Made by a program: the position numbers and the translations under genes. A stretch of DNA of 64,000 nt. It comes from Campylobacter concisus (GTDB lineage Bacteria > Campylobacterota > Campylobacteria > Campylobacterales > Campylobacteraceae). Shown in pieces: positions 8,864 through 18,061 of the stretch; the stretch's first letter is position 1; each line of letters begins with the position of its first letter. The stretch spans positions 209,414 through 273,413 of the forward strand of contig NZ_PIQX01000003.1 in the NCBI RefSeq assembly GCF_003049085.1. Direction: 5' to 3'. The notes below the pieces were generated by a model. It did no database searches, was not told the origin of the DNA, and was given only the letters and a program-made list of their open reading frames with translations.

Positions 8864-9755
8864 CTACTTCGCCTTCTTTTAGAGCTTTGTTAGTGAAAAA
8901 TTCGTCATTTTCTATCGTATCTACAAAACGCCCGATACGCTCCCAGCGTACATTGTAGTTATTGTCCCAGCTAAAATATATAAACCAAGGCTGTCCGACT
9001 ATGTCCTTGTAAGCTACGCTTCCCCAAAAACGGCTATCGTTTGAGTGATCGCGGTTGTCGCCTATCATGAAGTATTCATCTTTTGGTACTTTGACGTAAA
9101 ATGCATTAAGGTTAAAATTTGGATTTTGTGGTAGTGAGCCAATTAGCACTGGCTTCATAAAAACACTATCTTTGTTTGTATTTAGCATGAAAATCATCTG
9201 CTCAAATAAATTTACATTTTCGTCATAGTGGATGCCGCTAAATCTATATGGCTCTTTTATGAAAAGCTTACCATCAAGCTCGGCTATATCGCCGCATGAG
9301 TAGCCAAATTTGCTCTCTTTACCATTTAAATTTTCACGGCAGTTTGCTTTTATAAAATCATCTCCCTCTTTTGGACGCAAATACAAGGCTTTTTCGGTAA
9401 ATACTATCTCATCTTCGCTTGTGGCAAAGCAGCGTTTTACAAAGTGGGTCTTTTCATCTTTTGGATAACGAAAGACGACTATATCGCCTCTTGCTGGACC
9501 ATCGCCTGTAATAAGATGCCCATTGTCATTTAGCTCGGGTAAAATTTTTACCTCAAGCCATGGAATTCTTGGTGTTGGTATACCATAAACAAATTTTTTT
9601 GCAAATAAAAAATCACCAACTAAAAGCGTATTTTTCATCGAACCAGACGGGATAACAAAGGCTTGAGCTATGAAAAATATAACAAAAAGCACGATGATGA
9701 CAGTGCCTGTCCAGCTCGAGCAAAAGTCATAAAATTTAGTAAAAAATTTTTTCAT
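8850..9755 (-). CDS. lepB: Signal peptidase I
   Basis: Removes signal peptides from Sec- and Tat-exported proteins at the periplasmic face of the inner membrane. One N-terminal transmembrane segment (about 15-33) leads into PSGSM (36-40), with catalytic Ser39. The general-base Lys is K107 in HFVKR. The GDNRDHSNDSRFWG box (S26 family box E) follows. At 301 residues it is typical for epsilonproteobacteria. It starts two bases after the folD stop and overlaps the M50 protease. Confidence 0.96.
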   Translation of the reverse strand: MKKFFTKFYDFCSSWTGTVIIVLFVIFFIAQAFVIPSGSMKNTLLVGDFLFAKKFVYGIPTPRIPWLEVKILPELNDNGHLITGDGPARGDIVVFRYPKDEKTHFVKRCFATSEDEIVFTEKALYLRPKEGDDFIKANCRENLNGKESKFGYSCGDIAELDGKLFIKEPYRFSGIHYDENVNLFEQMIFMLNTNKDSVFMKPVLIGSLPQNPNFNLNAFYVKVPKDEYFMIGDNRDHSNDSRFWGSVAYKDIVGQPWFIYFSWDNNYNVRWERIGRFVDTIENDEFFTNKALKEGEVDGLH

Positions 9756-9757
9756 TA

Positions 9758-10618
9758 TTACGCTCTTTTGTGGCTATCTATCTTGGCTTGGGCTGCAAGG
9801 ATTGTATTATTTAAAAGCATCGCAATCGTCATCGGACCAACGCCCCCAGGAACTGGTGTGATGTATGAGCATTTTGGTGCGACTTCATTAAAATCCACAT
9901 CGCCCACAAGTCTGCCATCATCAAGTCTGTTTATGCCCACATCAACGACTACTGCGCCATCTTTTACCATGTCCGCCTTTAAGAAAAATGGCTTGCCAAT
10001 GGCTGCGACGATGAGGTCAGTATTTTTACAAATTTCTTTTAAATTTTTAGTCTTGCTGTGAGTCACGGTAACGGTTGCTGAGGCGTTTAAAAGCAAATTT
10101 GCCATAGGCTTGCCAACGATATTACTTCTACCGATCACCACCGCGTTTAGTCCAGCCACATCAATGCTATACTCTTTTAAAATTTCCATCACGCCAAGCG
10201 GTGTGCAAGGCACAAAGCCATCTAGCCCACTAACAAGTTTGCCAACATTTACAGCGTGAAAGCCATCTACGTCTTTTGCTGGATCGATCGTTGCTAAAAC
10301 GGTGTTTGTATCTATATGTTTTGGAAGTGGCAACTGTACTAAAATTCCATGGATACTATCGTCTAAATTTAGCACATTTATAAGTGCTAGAAGCTCTGCT
10401 TGAGTTGTATTTTCGCTTAGACGGTGAGCTACGCTTTTTATGCCGTATTCGTTGCAGGCTTTTTCTTTGGCTCTAACGTATGTCTGAGATGCTTTATCTT
10501 CGCCTACTAAGATGACAGCTAGGGTTGGCTCTACGCCAAATTTTTTTAGTTCTTCAGCTCTTACTTTTACGCTTTCTTTGACCTTTAAAGATACGGCTTT
10601 GCCGTCTAAAATTTTCAT
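9758..10618 (-). CDS. folD: Methylenetetrahydrofolate dehydrogenase / cyclohydrolase
   Basis: Bifunctional one-carbon enzyme: 5,10-methylene-THF to 5,10-methenyl-THF (NADP-dependent) and on to 10-formyl-THF. Tyr47 and Lys51 in [15 protein letters not shown] correspond to the catalytic pair. The NADP-binding region has [17 protein letters not shown], and [11 protein letters not shown] and [14 protein letters not shown] are family signatures. At 286 residues it is full length. It is first in a three-gene minus-strand unit and divergent from the cytochrome c gene; a GGTAT-C-ATACC palindrome at 10658-10668 in that gap contains TATGAT on the minus strand, a possible -10. Confidence 0.96.
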   Translation of the reverse strand: MKILDGKAVSLKVKESVKVRAEELKKFGVEPTLAVILVGEDKASQTYVRAKEKACNEYGIKSVAHRLSENTTQAELLALINVLNLDDSIHGILVQLPLPKHIDTNTVLATIDPAKDVDGFHAVNVGKLVSGLDGFVPCTPLGVMEILKEYSIDVAGLNAVVIGRSNIVGKPMANLLLNASATVTVTHSKTKNLKEICKNTDLIVAAIGKPFFLKADMVKDGAVVVDVGINRLDDGRLVGDVDFNEVAPKCSYITPVPGGVGPMTIAMLLNNTILAAQAKIDSHKRA

Positions 10619-10701
10619 GTTGGATCCTTATTTAAAAGCTTTTTTAATCACAAGGGTGGTATCATACCTAAAATTAAATTAAAATTTTTAAAGAGAGGTT
10701 T

Positions 10702-11307
10702 ATGCGGTCTGTTTTTTTGATTTTGCTTTTTTGTGTAGCGATTTTTGGTGCTGATTTTATCACAAAGACCGAATATGCCAAGATGCTCTACCTAAATCCA
10801 CGTGGCATAGGATGTGATAAATGTCACGGCACAAAGGGTGAGGGCAGTCTAATCTCTAAATACAAACACTTTGACAAAAAGGCAAACAAAACGGTTGATG
10901 ATGAGCTTAGAGCACCAAAGATAAATGATATAGATTTTGAAAGCTTTAAAGCCGCTTTAACTAAGCCAAAAGGCGTCATGCCAAGCTATTTTTTGACAGA
11001 CGAGGAGACTACGATTCTTTATGAATACATTACAAATAAGATAAATACTCCTTCAAAAGCAGCAAAAGCGCAAAATTTAAGTAGGCCAGTTTCCACTGAT
11101 ACGACACAAAAACAGCCAGAGCAATCTGCTAAAGTCGCCCCTGCTACAAAACCAGCAGAGCTAGCTAAAACTACCACAGCTAAGCCAGCTGAGTCAGCAA
11201 AAACCGCTACTACGCAAGCACCAAAGTCGCCAGTAAAACCAGTAACAAATCAAAAAGATAATCAAAAAATAAATTTAAAAACACAAAATCAAAAGGATAA
11301 AAAATGA
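10702..11307 (+). CDS. Periplasmic monohaem c-type cytochrome with Ala/Lys/Pro/Thr-rich tail
   Basis: A signal peptide (about 1-16, FCVAIFGA) precedes a small class I cytochrome c domain. The haem site is CDKCH (38-42), and Met in KGVMPSYFL is the probable sixth ligand. From about residue 118 the protein turns into a low-complexity tail of Ala, Lys, Pro and Thr with loose repeats (ETTKPAES-like), probably an extended linker. The stop overlaps the hemL start (ATGA). The redox partner is unknown. The association with haem-precursor synthesis is conserved in this group as I recall it, but a functional link is an inference. Confidence 0.82.
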   Translation: MRSVFLILLFCVAIFGADFITKTEYAKMLYLNPRGIGCDKCHGTKGEGSLISKYKHFDKKANKTVDDELRAPKINDIDFESFKAALTKPKGVMPSYFLTDEETTILYEYITNKINTPSKAAKAQNLSRPVSTDTTQKQPEQSAKVAPATKPAELAKTTTAKPAESAKTATTQAPKSPVKPVTNQKDNQKINLKTQNQKDKK

Positions 11308-12587
11308 CAAATAAAGAGGCATTTAGCGAAGCCAAAAAATATATCCCAGGCGGCGTAAATTCGCCAGTACGTGCATTTGGAAGTGTTGGTGGTGAGCCTG
11401 TAATGATCGATCACGCTAGGGGTGCTTATATCTATGATGTCGAGGGCAAAAAGTATCTTGACTTTATCCAAAGCTGGGGACCGCTCATATTTGGCCACTG
11501 CGACAAAGATATCGAAGAGGCGATCATCTCTGCTGTAAAACAAGGCGTATCTTACGGCGCGGCATCTCCAAAAGAGACCGCTCTAGCAAAGCTAATATGC
11601 GATGAGTTTAAACAAATAGATAAAATTCGCTTCGTAAGCTCTGGCACAGAGGCCACTATGAGCGCGATAAGAGTGGCTAGAGGATATGCCAAAAAAGATG
11701 GTCTAATAAAATTTGAAGGCTGCTACCACGGACACAGCGACGCACTTCTTATCAAAGCAGGAAGCGGTGCAACGACATACGGCAACGCTTCAAGCAGCGG
11801 CGTACCACAAGACGTTGTGAAAAACACTTTTTTAGCTATCTACAACGACATCGAGAGCGTAAAAGCTATCTTTGAAAATAATAAAGACAAAATAGGCGTC
11901 GTCATAATCGAGCCAATTGCAGGAAATATGGGGCTTGTGCCAGCTGATAAGAAATTTTTAGAGGAGCTTAGAGCGCTTTGCGATAAATTTGGCGCTGTGC
12001 TTATCCTTGATGAGGTTATGAGCGGTTTTAGAGCTTCTCGCTTTGGCTCATATCCATTTCACGAGGTGGACGCTGATCTCATCACATTTGGCAAGGTTAT
12101 AGGCGGAGGCATGAACGTCGCTGCATTTGGTGGCAAGGCCGAGATAATGGACTGCTTAAGTCCTGATGGCGCTGTCTATCAAGCAGGCACTTTAAGTGGC
12201 AACCCAGTAGCGATGAGTGCTGGCATAGCGGCGATTTCAAAGATAAATAGTGATCCAAATTTATACGCTAGGCTTGAAAAGCTTGCCCTAAAACTAATGG
12301 CTGGCTTTAAAGAGGCTGCAAAGAGTGCTGGTATTACTATCCAAACTGATGTTCGTGGCTCGATGTTTGGCTACTTTTTTACAGATCACGTGGTAAAAAA
12401 CTACGACGATGCGCTAAAGAGTGACACAAAACTCTTTGCTAAATTTCACCAAGCGATGCTTAAGCGTGGAATTTATCTTGCACCTAGCCAGTTTGAAACT
12501 GGATTTGTCTGCGATGCGATGAGTGAAGCTGATATTGATCTAGCGGTAAGTGCAGCTAAAGAGGCATTTTTGGAGATAAAAGCCTAA
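11304..12587 (+). CDS. hemL: Glutamate-1-semialdehyde 2,1-aminomutase
   Basis: PLP enzyme of the C5 tetrapyrrole pathway: glutamate-1-semialdehyde to 5-aminolevulinate. Lys264 in TFGKVIGGG is the PLP Schiff-base lysine, LDEV (235-238) carries the PLP-contacting Asp, and [15 protein letters not shown] (112-126) and YHGHSD (141-146) match the family. The length of 427 residues is standard. The ATG overlaps the cytochrome stop and the TAA overlaps the next ATG (TAATG), so it lies in a chain of coupled genes. Confidence 0.96.
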   Translation: MTNKEAFSEAKKYIPGGVNSPVRAFGSVGGEPVMIDHARGAYIYDVEGKKYLDFIQSWGPLIFGHCDKDIEEAIISAVKQGVSYGAASPKETALAKLICDEFKQIDKIRFVSSGTEATMSAIRVARGYAKKDGLIKFEGCYHGHSDALLIKAGSGATTYGNASSSGVPQDVVKNTFLAIYNDIESVKAIFENNKDKIGVVIIEPIAGNMGLVPADKKFLEELRALCDKFGAVLILDEVMSGFRASRFGSYPFHEVDADLITFGKVIGGGMNVAAFGGKAEIMDCLSPDGAVYQAGTLSGNPVAMSAGIAAISKINSDPNLYARLEKLALKLMAGFKEAAKSAGITIQTDVRGSMFGYFFTDHVVKNYDDALKSDTKLFAKFHQAMLKRGIYLAPSQFETGFVCDAMSEADIDLAVSAAKEAFLEIKA

Positions 12588-12865
12588 TGGCAAAATTTAA
12601 GATAAAAGATATCGTAGTAGGTGCTGAGCAGCTAAGTCTTGGCGTTTCAATCGTAGTTGCGATCTTGCTTGGCACTGGGCTTGGGTATTTTGTAAAAAAG
12701 GCTACAAATTTCACGCCAGCCCTTTGGATAGGCTTTGCTATTGGCATCGCAGCTGCTATTTTAAATGTCTATAAAGCTTACAAAGCGCAGATAAAAAGCC
12801 TAGATGAGCTAAAAGATGAAAGCAGATACAAAGGCTATACAAAAGACGATGATGAGGACGATTAG
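12587..12865 (+). CDS. AtpZ/AtpI-like small membrane protein
   Basis: A 92-residue protein with two hydrophobic helices (about 15-35 and 43-62) separated by a short loop, then a charged tail ending in acidic residues. The layout GVSIVVAILLGTGLGYFVKK - TPALWIGFAIGIAAAILNVYKAYK matches the AtpZ/AtpI (uncharacterised gene 1) family, which helps F-type ATPase assembly in some bacteria. Here it is far from any atp gene and directly after hemL (TAATG overlap), so an ATPase role is uncertain. Confidence 0.72.
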   Translation: MAKFKIKDIVVGAEQLSLGVSIVVAILLGTGLGYFVKKATNFTPALWIGFAIGIAAAILNVYKAYKAQIKSLDELKDESRYKGYTKDDDEDD

Positions 12866-13373
12866 TAGACTTTTGATTTGCTATTTTGCGCTTTGGCTAG
12901 CTCTTAGCGCGGTTGGCAAATTTATATCAAATCAATTTTTTATAAGCTCGCAAATTTCATTTTTTGCCTCGCTTATCATCCTAACGGCTAGTTTTTTTGC
13001 CTACAAAAACCGTATAAATTCAAGGCTAGAAAATGCTAGAGATGAAATTTTAGCCACAATAGAAGAGGACGAGGATGAGGAGGATGAAATTTCTCCTCAA
13101 GAAGAGGTGAAAGAATTTAACCTAAAGGATGAGAAAGCAAGGCTAAAAAAGCAGAGATTTTCATTTAAAGATAAGAGTTTTGTGGCAGCCTTTATGCCTT
13201 ACCGCTTGGTGGCTTATGCGATACTTTTTTTTGGATTTATCTTTTTAAAAAATGAAAATTTGCTAAATGTATCTGGTTTTTTAGTGGGGCTTGCTCCGAT
13301 GCCTATTGGTGCATTTGTTTTTGGACTTATGGAGAATAAATTTAATACCACAAAGGACACTGATGGCAAGTAG
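12849..13373 (+). CDS. Polytopic membrane protein with acidic cytoplasmic loop
   Basis: About 174 residues with four predicted transmembrane segments in two pairs. Between the pairs lies a highly acidic stretch (EEDEDEEDEISPQEE) followed by a basic one (KDEKARLKKQRFSFK). No family was recognised. The frame is open from 12816, but a start at 12849 or 12852 (adjacent ATGs) gives a short overlap with the preceding gene and avoids eleven extra hydrophilic residues; the ribosome-binding site is weak for all choices. Its end overlaps the start of the MFS gene. A matching gene is, as I recall, conserved here in C. jejuni. Confidence 0.7.
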   Translation: MMRTISRLLICYFALWLALSAVGKFISNQFFISSQISFFASLIILTASFFAYKNRINSRLENARDEILATIEEDEDEEDEISPQEEVKEFNLKDEKARLKKQRFSFKDKSFVAAFMPYRLVAYAILFFGFIFLKNENLLNVSGFLVGLAPMPIGAFVFGLMENKFNTTKDTDGK

Positions 13374-14607
13374 CTTTAGGATCATCCGCTCGATGGGACC
13401 GCTATTTTTGGGCATGAGTTTGCTTTTTATCGGAAATGGCCTAGTCATCGCATCTTGCAGCGCACTTCTTAAGCAAAATGGAGTGGGCGAGCTAGAGATT
13501 GGATTAATCAATACAGGCTTTTTTGTGGGTGCGTTAATTAGCACCATTACAGCTCACAGAGTCATCTCAACTACTGGTCACATTAGAGCCTTTGCCATCT
13601 TTTCAGCCATTTTTGCAGTCTCAGCTATGCTTCATGCGGTAAATCAAAATTTAGTATTCTGGGCGATCTTGCGTGCATTTTTGGGATATTGCTACTACGC
13701 GCTTTTGATGGTTATAGAAAGCTGGCTAAATGCAAAAATTCCAAACAAAATAAGATCTCGCGTGATAGCCTTTTATGAAGGCGTTTTTTACACAAGTTTT
13801 GGACTTGGCATTTTGATCTTAGCGCTTGATCTTAAAACCTTTGAAATTTTCATCATAAGCGCAGCTTTTATCATGCTCTCAAGCATTCCATTAAATTTGA
13901 TCCGTATAAATCAGCCTCAAATCCCAGAGCGTCAGCCCATAAATATCCCAAAAATTTTTGGTATCGTCCCGCTCGCTCTTGTTGGTGCGCTCATTGCAGG
14001 CTTAGCAATAAACGGCTTTTTTTCGATGGCAAGCCTTTTTGTCTTGCTTCAAGGATACGGCACAAAAGAGGCGTCATTTTTTATGACGGTTGCGATGATC
14101 GGAGGCTTTTTAGCTCAAGTTTTTATCGGTAGTTTCTCTGATAGATATGGCAGAAGGCCAGCTATTTTGCTTTGTAGCAGTGTGGCTTTAATAAGTGCGG
14201 TTTTGTTTTTACTAAATGGCAAAAATTTAACGATTGAATATCTGCTTTCATTCTTTTTTGGGGCTGGAATTTTTTGCACCTATGGACTTTCTCTGGCTAG
14301 GGCAAATGACGAGATCACAGATAAAACAAAGAGTGTGCAAGTCGCACGTGCTTTGCTATTTAGCTACTCTTTGGCTTCGCTTTTCTCACCGCTTCTTATG
14401 AGCTATGCGATGAAAATTTTTGGAGCATTTGGCTTTATCTATGTTTATTTGGTGCTTTTTGCTGGACTTATTTTATTTGCACTAACGCAAAAGACAATAC
14501 CACAGCACATGAGAAAAGAGTACAACGACAGACTCGTTGCGAGAACGGCTGGCATAGCTACTATTGAGCAAAATGGAAATTTTGCCGATAGAAAAAATAA
14601 AAAGTAA
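13363..14607 (+). CDS. Major facilitator superfamily transporter
   Basis: A 414-residue, 12-helix secondary carrier. The central loop contains FIGSFSDRYGRRPAILL, a clear MFS motif-A (GxxxDRxGRR type) before helix 8 rather than helix 3, and the N-half has NTGFFVGALIS. The general look is of the YcaD/sugar-or-drug exporter type; the substrate is not predictable. The start chosen is ATG 13363, overlapping the previous stop by 11 bases, because residues encoded upstream do not fit an MFS N-terminus. Confidence 0.85.
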   Translation: MASSFRIIRSMGPLFLGMSLLFIGNGLVIASCSALLKQNGVGELEIGLINTGFFVGALISTITAHRVISTTGHIRAFAIFSAIFAVSAMLHAVNQNLVFWAILRAFLGYCYYALLMVIESWLNAKIPNKIRSRVIAFYEGVFYTSFGLGILILALDLKTFEIFIISAAFIMLSSIPLNLIRINQPQIPERQPINIPKIFGIVPLALVGALIAGLAINGFFSMASLFVLLQGYGTKEASFFMTVAMIGGFLAQVFIGSFSDRYGRRPAILLCSSVALISAVLFLLNGKNLTIEYLLSFFFGAGIFCTYGLSLARANDEITDKTKSVQVARALLFSYSLASLFSPLLMSYAMKIFGAFGFIYVYLVLFAGLILFALTQKTIPQHMRKEYNDRLVARTAGIATIEQNGNFADRKNKK

Positions 14608-14610
14608 AAA

Positions 14611-16260
14611 ATGGACGTAGGAAATTCTTTGAATATATCAAACACTTCGGTTCAGACCGGACAAAATACTACTCAAAATGTGCCAGTTCGTAAAAATGAA
14701 GGCTCGCTTTTTAAAAATCAGCCAAGCGTACAAACGCCTAATGAGCAGAGTATTTCAGAGACACTTGATAATGTTGGAAAACTCGTTGCAAGAGTGCTTG
14801 ATGATCTAAAAAGTGCTTCAAGTCTTAGTAAGGCTGAACAAATTTTATCTCAGGCAAAAGACACGAAAATAGCTCCAAATTTAGCCAGCGAGCTATCAGA
14901 CCTTGCAAAAAGCTTAGAAGCAGAAGCAACGCAAAATGAAAATAGTGAGATAAAAAATCTTGCTTTAAAACTAAAAGAATTTCTAAAACCAATAGCCGAT
15001 CTAAAAGCTGGCTCACTAAATGATCAGATCAAAAACTCAGGCGTAATGCTTGAAGCAAATTTAAAAGACGCACTTAGCCCAGAGAAGCTTCCAAACTCGG
15101 TTCAGAAGCTACTAAGCGATATAAAAAATCTCTCAAGCGGGAATTTGCTAAATCAAATTTTAACCCTAAATGATGAAAAATTAGACAATCAAAACTCTTT
15201 TTCAAAGCTTGCTTCTATACTTGAAAAAGCGAGCAATGATGCAAAAAACATCCTTGATAACTCAAACATAAAAACCCTTTTAAAAGATGTTGATAAGCTT
15301 GATAATGTGGTTAAATTTTTAGATAAAAATTTTTCAAAAGATCAAAATGGCGAGCTAGTAAAAAATCAAATAGGCAAAATGCAAAATTTTATCTCAAATT
15401 TAAGTGAGAAAGTTGCAATCCTAGCAAATGAAAAGCTAAATCAAAATTTTGGTTTTAGCCAAAATCACAAAGAGCTAAAAACTATCCTTGATAGCATAAA
15501 AAACGATCTAAAAACGCTAAATAACATAGGCGATGAAGCAGGGCTTGTAAAAGCGTTTAATGAGATGAGCGATGTCTCAAAGGATGGCAGCTTGCAAGAT
15601 AAGCTCCAAAGTGCGGCGAGGCGTCTTGCTCATAGCCTAAGTCTTGCTGATGCTAAGGCAAGTTTGGCTAAAAATGAGCTAAGTGAGAGCAAGGCGCTTT
15701 TAAAGCAGTTAAATCTCGCTACAAACGATATAAATAACATTGCGACTAAAAATAGCAGCGAAATTTCAAAGGTGCTAAGCCAAGATATAAAAAGTACGCT
15801 TTTAAATATCAGTGAAAAGAGTCAAAACCCGCAAAGCGTAAATGCTGCAAATAAGATGATTTCGCAGATCGAGATGCATCAAATGATATCAAGCCTTCAA
15901 GGCGGGATCCAAACTTATATGCCTTATATTTGGGACGGCGTTGAGGGTGGAAATATAGCATTTAAGCAAGGCAAAAAGGATAAATTTTACGCTCAGATCG
16001 ATCTAAATTTTAAGAAATTTGGACAGATAAATGTGATGGTTGGACTTATTGATAAAAGATATATTGATCTTTCGGTAGCTACGCAAACAAATGAGTTTAA
16101 GGAGCTAATCCTTTCAAACTCTAGCGAATTAAAACAGGCAATATCAAAGCTTGGACTCATAGTTTCAAACTTTAATATCAAAACTTTGTCAAAAGTGAAG
16201 CTAAATGATAGATTTAAAAAATTTGGTGGCCTTGATGTGGGCTTTGATAAGAAAATTTAA
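14611..16260 (+). CDS. FliK-like protein with C-terminal hook-length control domain
   Basis: A 549-residue, mostly hydrophilic and helical protein (Asn, Lys, Ser and Leu rich). Only the last quarter (about 430-535) resembles a known domain: GGNIAFKQGKKDKFYAQIDLNF, then INVMVGLIDKRYIDLSVATQ and LGLIVSNFNIKTL, the pattern of the flagellar hook-length control protein C-terminal domain (Flg_hook). Its TAA overlaps the ATG of the FlhB-like FlhX gene (TAATG). FliK and FlhB are functional partners in the flagellar export switch, so the pair probably acts together. It differs from a canonical FliK in its neighbours. Confidence 0.78.
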   Translation: MDVGNSLNISNTSVQTGQNTTQNVPVRKNEGSLFKNQPSVQTPNEQSISETLDNVGKLVARVLDDLKSASSLSKAEQILSQAKDTKIAPNLASELSDLAKSLEAEATQNENSEIKNLALKLKEFLKPIADLKAGSLNDQIKNSGVMLEANLKDALSPEKLPNSVQKLLSDIKNLSSGNLLNQILTLNDEKLDNQNSFSKLASILEKASNDAKNILDNSNIKTLLKDVDKLDNVVKFLDKNFSKDQNGELVKNQIGKMQNFISNLSEKVAILANEKLNQNFGFSQNHKELKTILDSIKNDLKTLNNIGDEAGLVKAFNEMSDVSKDGSLQDKLQSAARRLAHSLSLADAKASLAKNELSESKALLKQLNLATNDINNIATKNSSEISKVLSQDIKSTLLNISEKSQNPQSVNAANKMISQIEMHQMISSLQGGIQTYMPYIWDGVEGGNIAFKQGKKDKFYAQIDLNFKKFGQINVMVGLIDKRYIDLSVATQTNEFKELILSNSSELKQAISKLGLIVSNFNIKTLSKVKLNDRFKKFGGLDVGFDKKI

Positions 16261-16520
16261 TGCAAGTAAATAAGAAAAAAGCAGTAGCTCTTGGCTACAA
16301 CAGATCTAAAGATAATGCTCCAAGAGTGCTGGCTAGTGGCGCTGGAGAGATAGCAAATAGAATAATTGATCTTGCAAAAGAGCATGATATACCGATCAAA
16401 GAGGATCCTGATCTTATTGAAATTTTAAGCAAGGTTGAAGTTGATCAAGAAATTCCGCCAAATTTATATAAAGCTGTTGCTGAAATTTTTAGTTTTTTAT
16501 ATAAGATCACAAAGAAATAA
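16260..16520 (+). CDS. flhX: FlhX: stand-alone FlhB/EscU C-terminal domain homologue
   Basis: An 86-residue protein equal to the cytoplasmic domain of the export-gate protein FlhB (KKAVALGYNRSKDNAPRVLA, then IIDLAKEHDIPIKEDPDLIEIL). The autocleavage motif NPTH of FlhB is replaced by NAPR, so it cannot self-cleave and resembles the already processed fragment. Similar orphan domains (FlhX in Helicobacter, as I recall) can partly substitute for the FlhB C-terminal piece. It is the last gene of the hemL run and coupled to the FliK-like gene. Confidence 0.86.
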   Translation: MQVNKKKAVALGYNRSKDNAPRVLASGAGEIANRIIDLAKEHDIPIKEDPDLIEILSKVEVDQEIPPNLYKAVAEIFSFLYKITKK

Positions 16521-16632
16521 TCTATAAATTTGCTTAAAAATTAGCAAGGCATATAAAGAGTGGCAGGGATATTGACGATATACAAAAAAGTAGCGTAAGC
16601 TAAATATTAAATTAAAATTTTAAAGGCTATTT

Positions 16633-17202
16633 GTGGCACAAAAATTAATATTAATAGGGGCATCTACTGGCGGGCCTGGGCATTTAAAAAAGTTATTAAA
16701 AAACGTAAAACTAAATGGAGCTATCATCGTGATAGCCCAGCACATGAATAAAATGTTTATAAACTCTTTTGCCATGCAAATCGGAAAAGAGTGTGGCTTG
16801 GATGTTGAAATTTTAAATGAGAGGAAAATTTTAAAAGAAAATACCGTATATGTCTGTGAACAAAATGTAGTGGTGTCGCCAAATTTACCAATCAGTGCAA
16901 AGCCAAATACAGAAGAAAAGACTATATATACGCCAAATGTTGATGTGCTGTTTAAATCTGGAGTAGGAATTTGCAAAAGCGCAAATGTCCTAGCTATCTT
17001 GCTAACTGGCATCGGAGATGATGGTGCATCTGGGCTTGATAAGCTTTATAAGGCTGGAGCAAAATGTATAGCTGAAAATGAAGAGAGCGCGATAGTTTAT
17101 GGTATGCCAAAACGTGCAAAAGAGCTAAATCAAAGCTTAAAATCATTAAATCTAACTATGATAAAAAAAGAGCTGGAGGATTTTTTAAATGCTATTAACT
17201 AA
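16633..17202 (+). CDS. cheB: Chemotaxis protein-glutamate methylesterase CheB' (catalytic domain only)
   Basis: A 189-residue protein covering just the CheB methylesterase domain. The catalytic triad is visible: Ser11 in IGASTGG, His37 in IAQHM and Asp130 in TGIGDDGA. No receiver domain precedes it, so it cannot be regulated by CheA phosphorylation as in enteric bacteria; this is the known Campylobacter arrangement. The start is a GTG at 16633 with TAAAGG upstream. It overlaps cheR by 14 bases. Confidence 0.92.
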   Translation: MAQKLILIGASTGGPGHLKKLLKNVKLNGAIIVIAQHMNKMFINSFAMQIGKECGLDVEILNERKILKENTVYVCEQNVVVSPNLPISAKPNTEEKTIYTPNVDVLFKSGVGICKSANVLAILLTGIGDDGASGLDKLYKAGAKCIAENEESAIVYGMPKRAKELNQSLKSLNLTMIKKELEDFLNAIN

Positions 17203-18013
17203 TGACGCAAAAGATACAAAAACAATGCAAACAAACACTTCACAAGATATGGATAGTTTTAATGAATTTATGAACGTTATCAAAACCCTTTGCGGAGTTG
17301 ATCTAGAGCCAAAAAGAGATATTACGTTGCAACGAATTACCATTTTTATTAGAGATCGTCAGATAAAAAGCTTTAAAGATCTTGTTTCGATGATAAGATA
17401 TAACTCAAGCTTGCGACAAGACATTTTAAATCTAGTAACTGTAAATGAGACTTATTTTTATAGAGAGTTGCCTCAACTTAAAGATGTGATCTATTACGCA
17501 AAGGAGCTTGGAGGAGCTAGAATTTTGTGTGCTCCTTGCTCTACTGGAGACGAGTCGTATTCGCTTGCGATGCTTGCTTATGAGATGGGATTTAAACAGC
17601 ATGAAATTTCAATCGTAGGTATAGACATAAACTCAGAAGCCATAGCAAGCTGTCAAAATGGCATTTTTAGTGAGAGGAGCTTGCATAGGTTAAGCGATTT
17701 TCAAAAAGAGAGATTTTTTACAAAAGTCGATGATAAATTTAAGATAAAAAAAGAAATTTTACCAAGGTGTGAGTTTAAAATTTTAAATGTTTTTGATGAT
17801 GCTATTTTTAACCTAGGAAAATTTGATATCGTGCTTTCAAGAAATATGATGATCTATTTTGATGATGATTTTAGATTAAAATGCGTTGAGAGACTTCATA
17901 AATTACTTAAGCCAGATGGTAGGCTTTACGCTGGGCACGCTGATCTTGTGCCTTACACTCCAGCTTATGAAAAGCGCTTTTCAAATGGAACTACTTACTA
18001 TTTAAAAAAATAA
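17189..18013 (+). CDS. cheR: Chemotaxis protein methyltransferase CheR
   Basis: Adds methyl groups from S-adenosylmethionine to glutamates of chemoreceptors. The N-terminal helical domain is followed by the SAM-binding domain: VNETYFYRE, then RILCAPCSTGDESYSLAMLA (SAM motif I) and FDIVLSRNMMIYFDDD. At 274 residues it is standard. It overlaps cheB (opposing enzyme) and probably serves the chemoreceptors elsewhere in the genome, including the two at the end of this window. The ATG at 17189 has GAGG upstream; the first 25 residues are weakly conserved. Confidence 0.94.
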   Translation: MLLTNDAKDTKTMQTNTSQDMDSFNEFMNVIKTLCGVDLEPKRDITLQRITIFIRDRQIKSFKDLVSMIRYNSSLRQDILNLVTVNETYFYRELPQLKDVIYYAKELGGARILCAPCSTGDESYSLAMLAYEMGFKQHEISIVGIDINSEAIASCQNGIFSERSLHRLSDFQKERFFTKVDDKFKIKKEILPRCEFKILNVFDDAIFNLGKFDIVLSRNMMIYFDDDFRLKCVERLHKLLKPDGRLYAGHADLVPYTPAYEKRFSNGTTYYLKK

Positions 18014-18022
18014 AAATTTGCC

Positions 18023-18048
18023 AAGTCGCCTTTTAACTTAGGCGACTT
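18023..18048. terminator. Convergent hairpin between cheR and MFS gene
   Basis: A perfect 8-bp stem AAGTCGCC / GGCGACTT with a 10-base loop lies between two convergent genes. T-tracts on both sides are short, so termination in either direction is plausible. Confidence 0.55.
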
Positions 18049-18061
18049 AATTTAAAATCAA

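Noticed and set aside
9663..10061. 132-codon plus-strand ORF across the lepB/folD junction
   Set aside because: It lies antisense to two conserved genes with clear motifs; its own product has no recognisable domain and shows antisense composition.
16561..16576. TGGCAG-N5-TTGAC, resembling a sigma-54 promoter upstream of cheB
   Set aside because: The invariant GC of the -12 element is missing (GA instead) and chemotaxis genes are not clearly in that regulon; two mismatches make it unconvincing.
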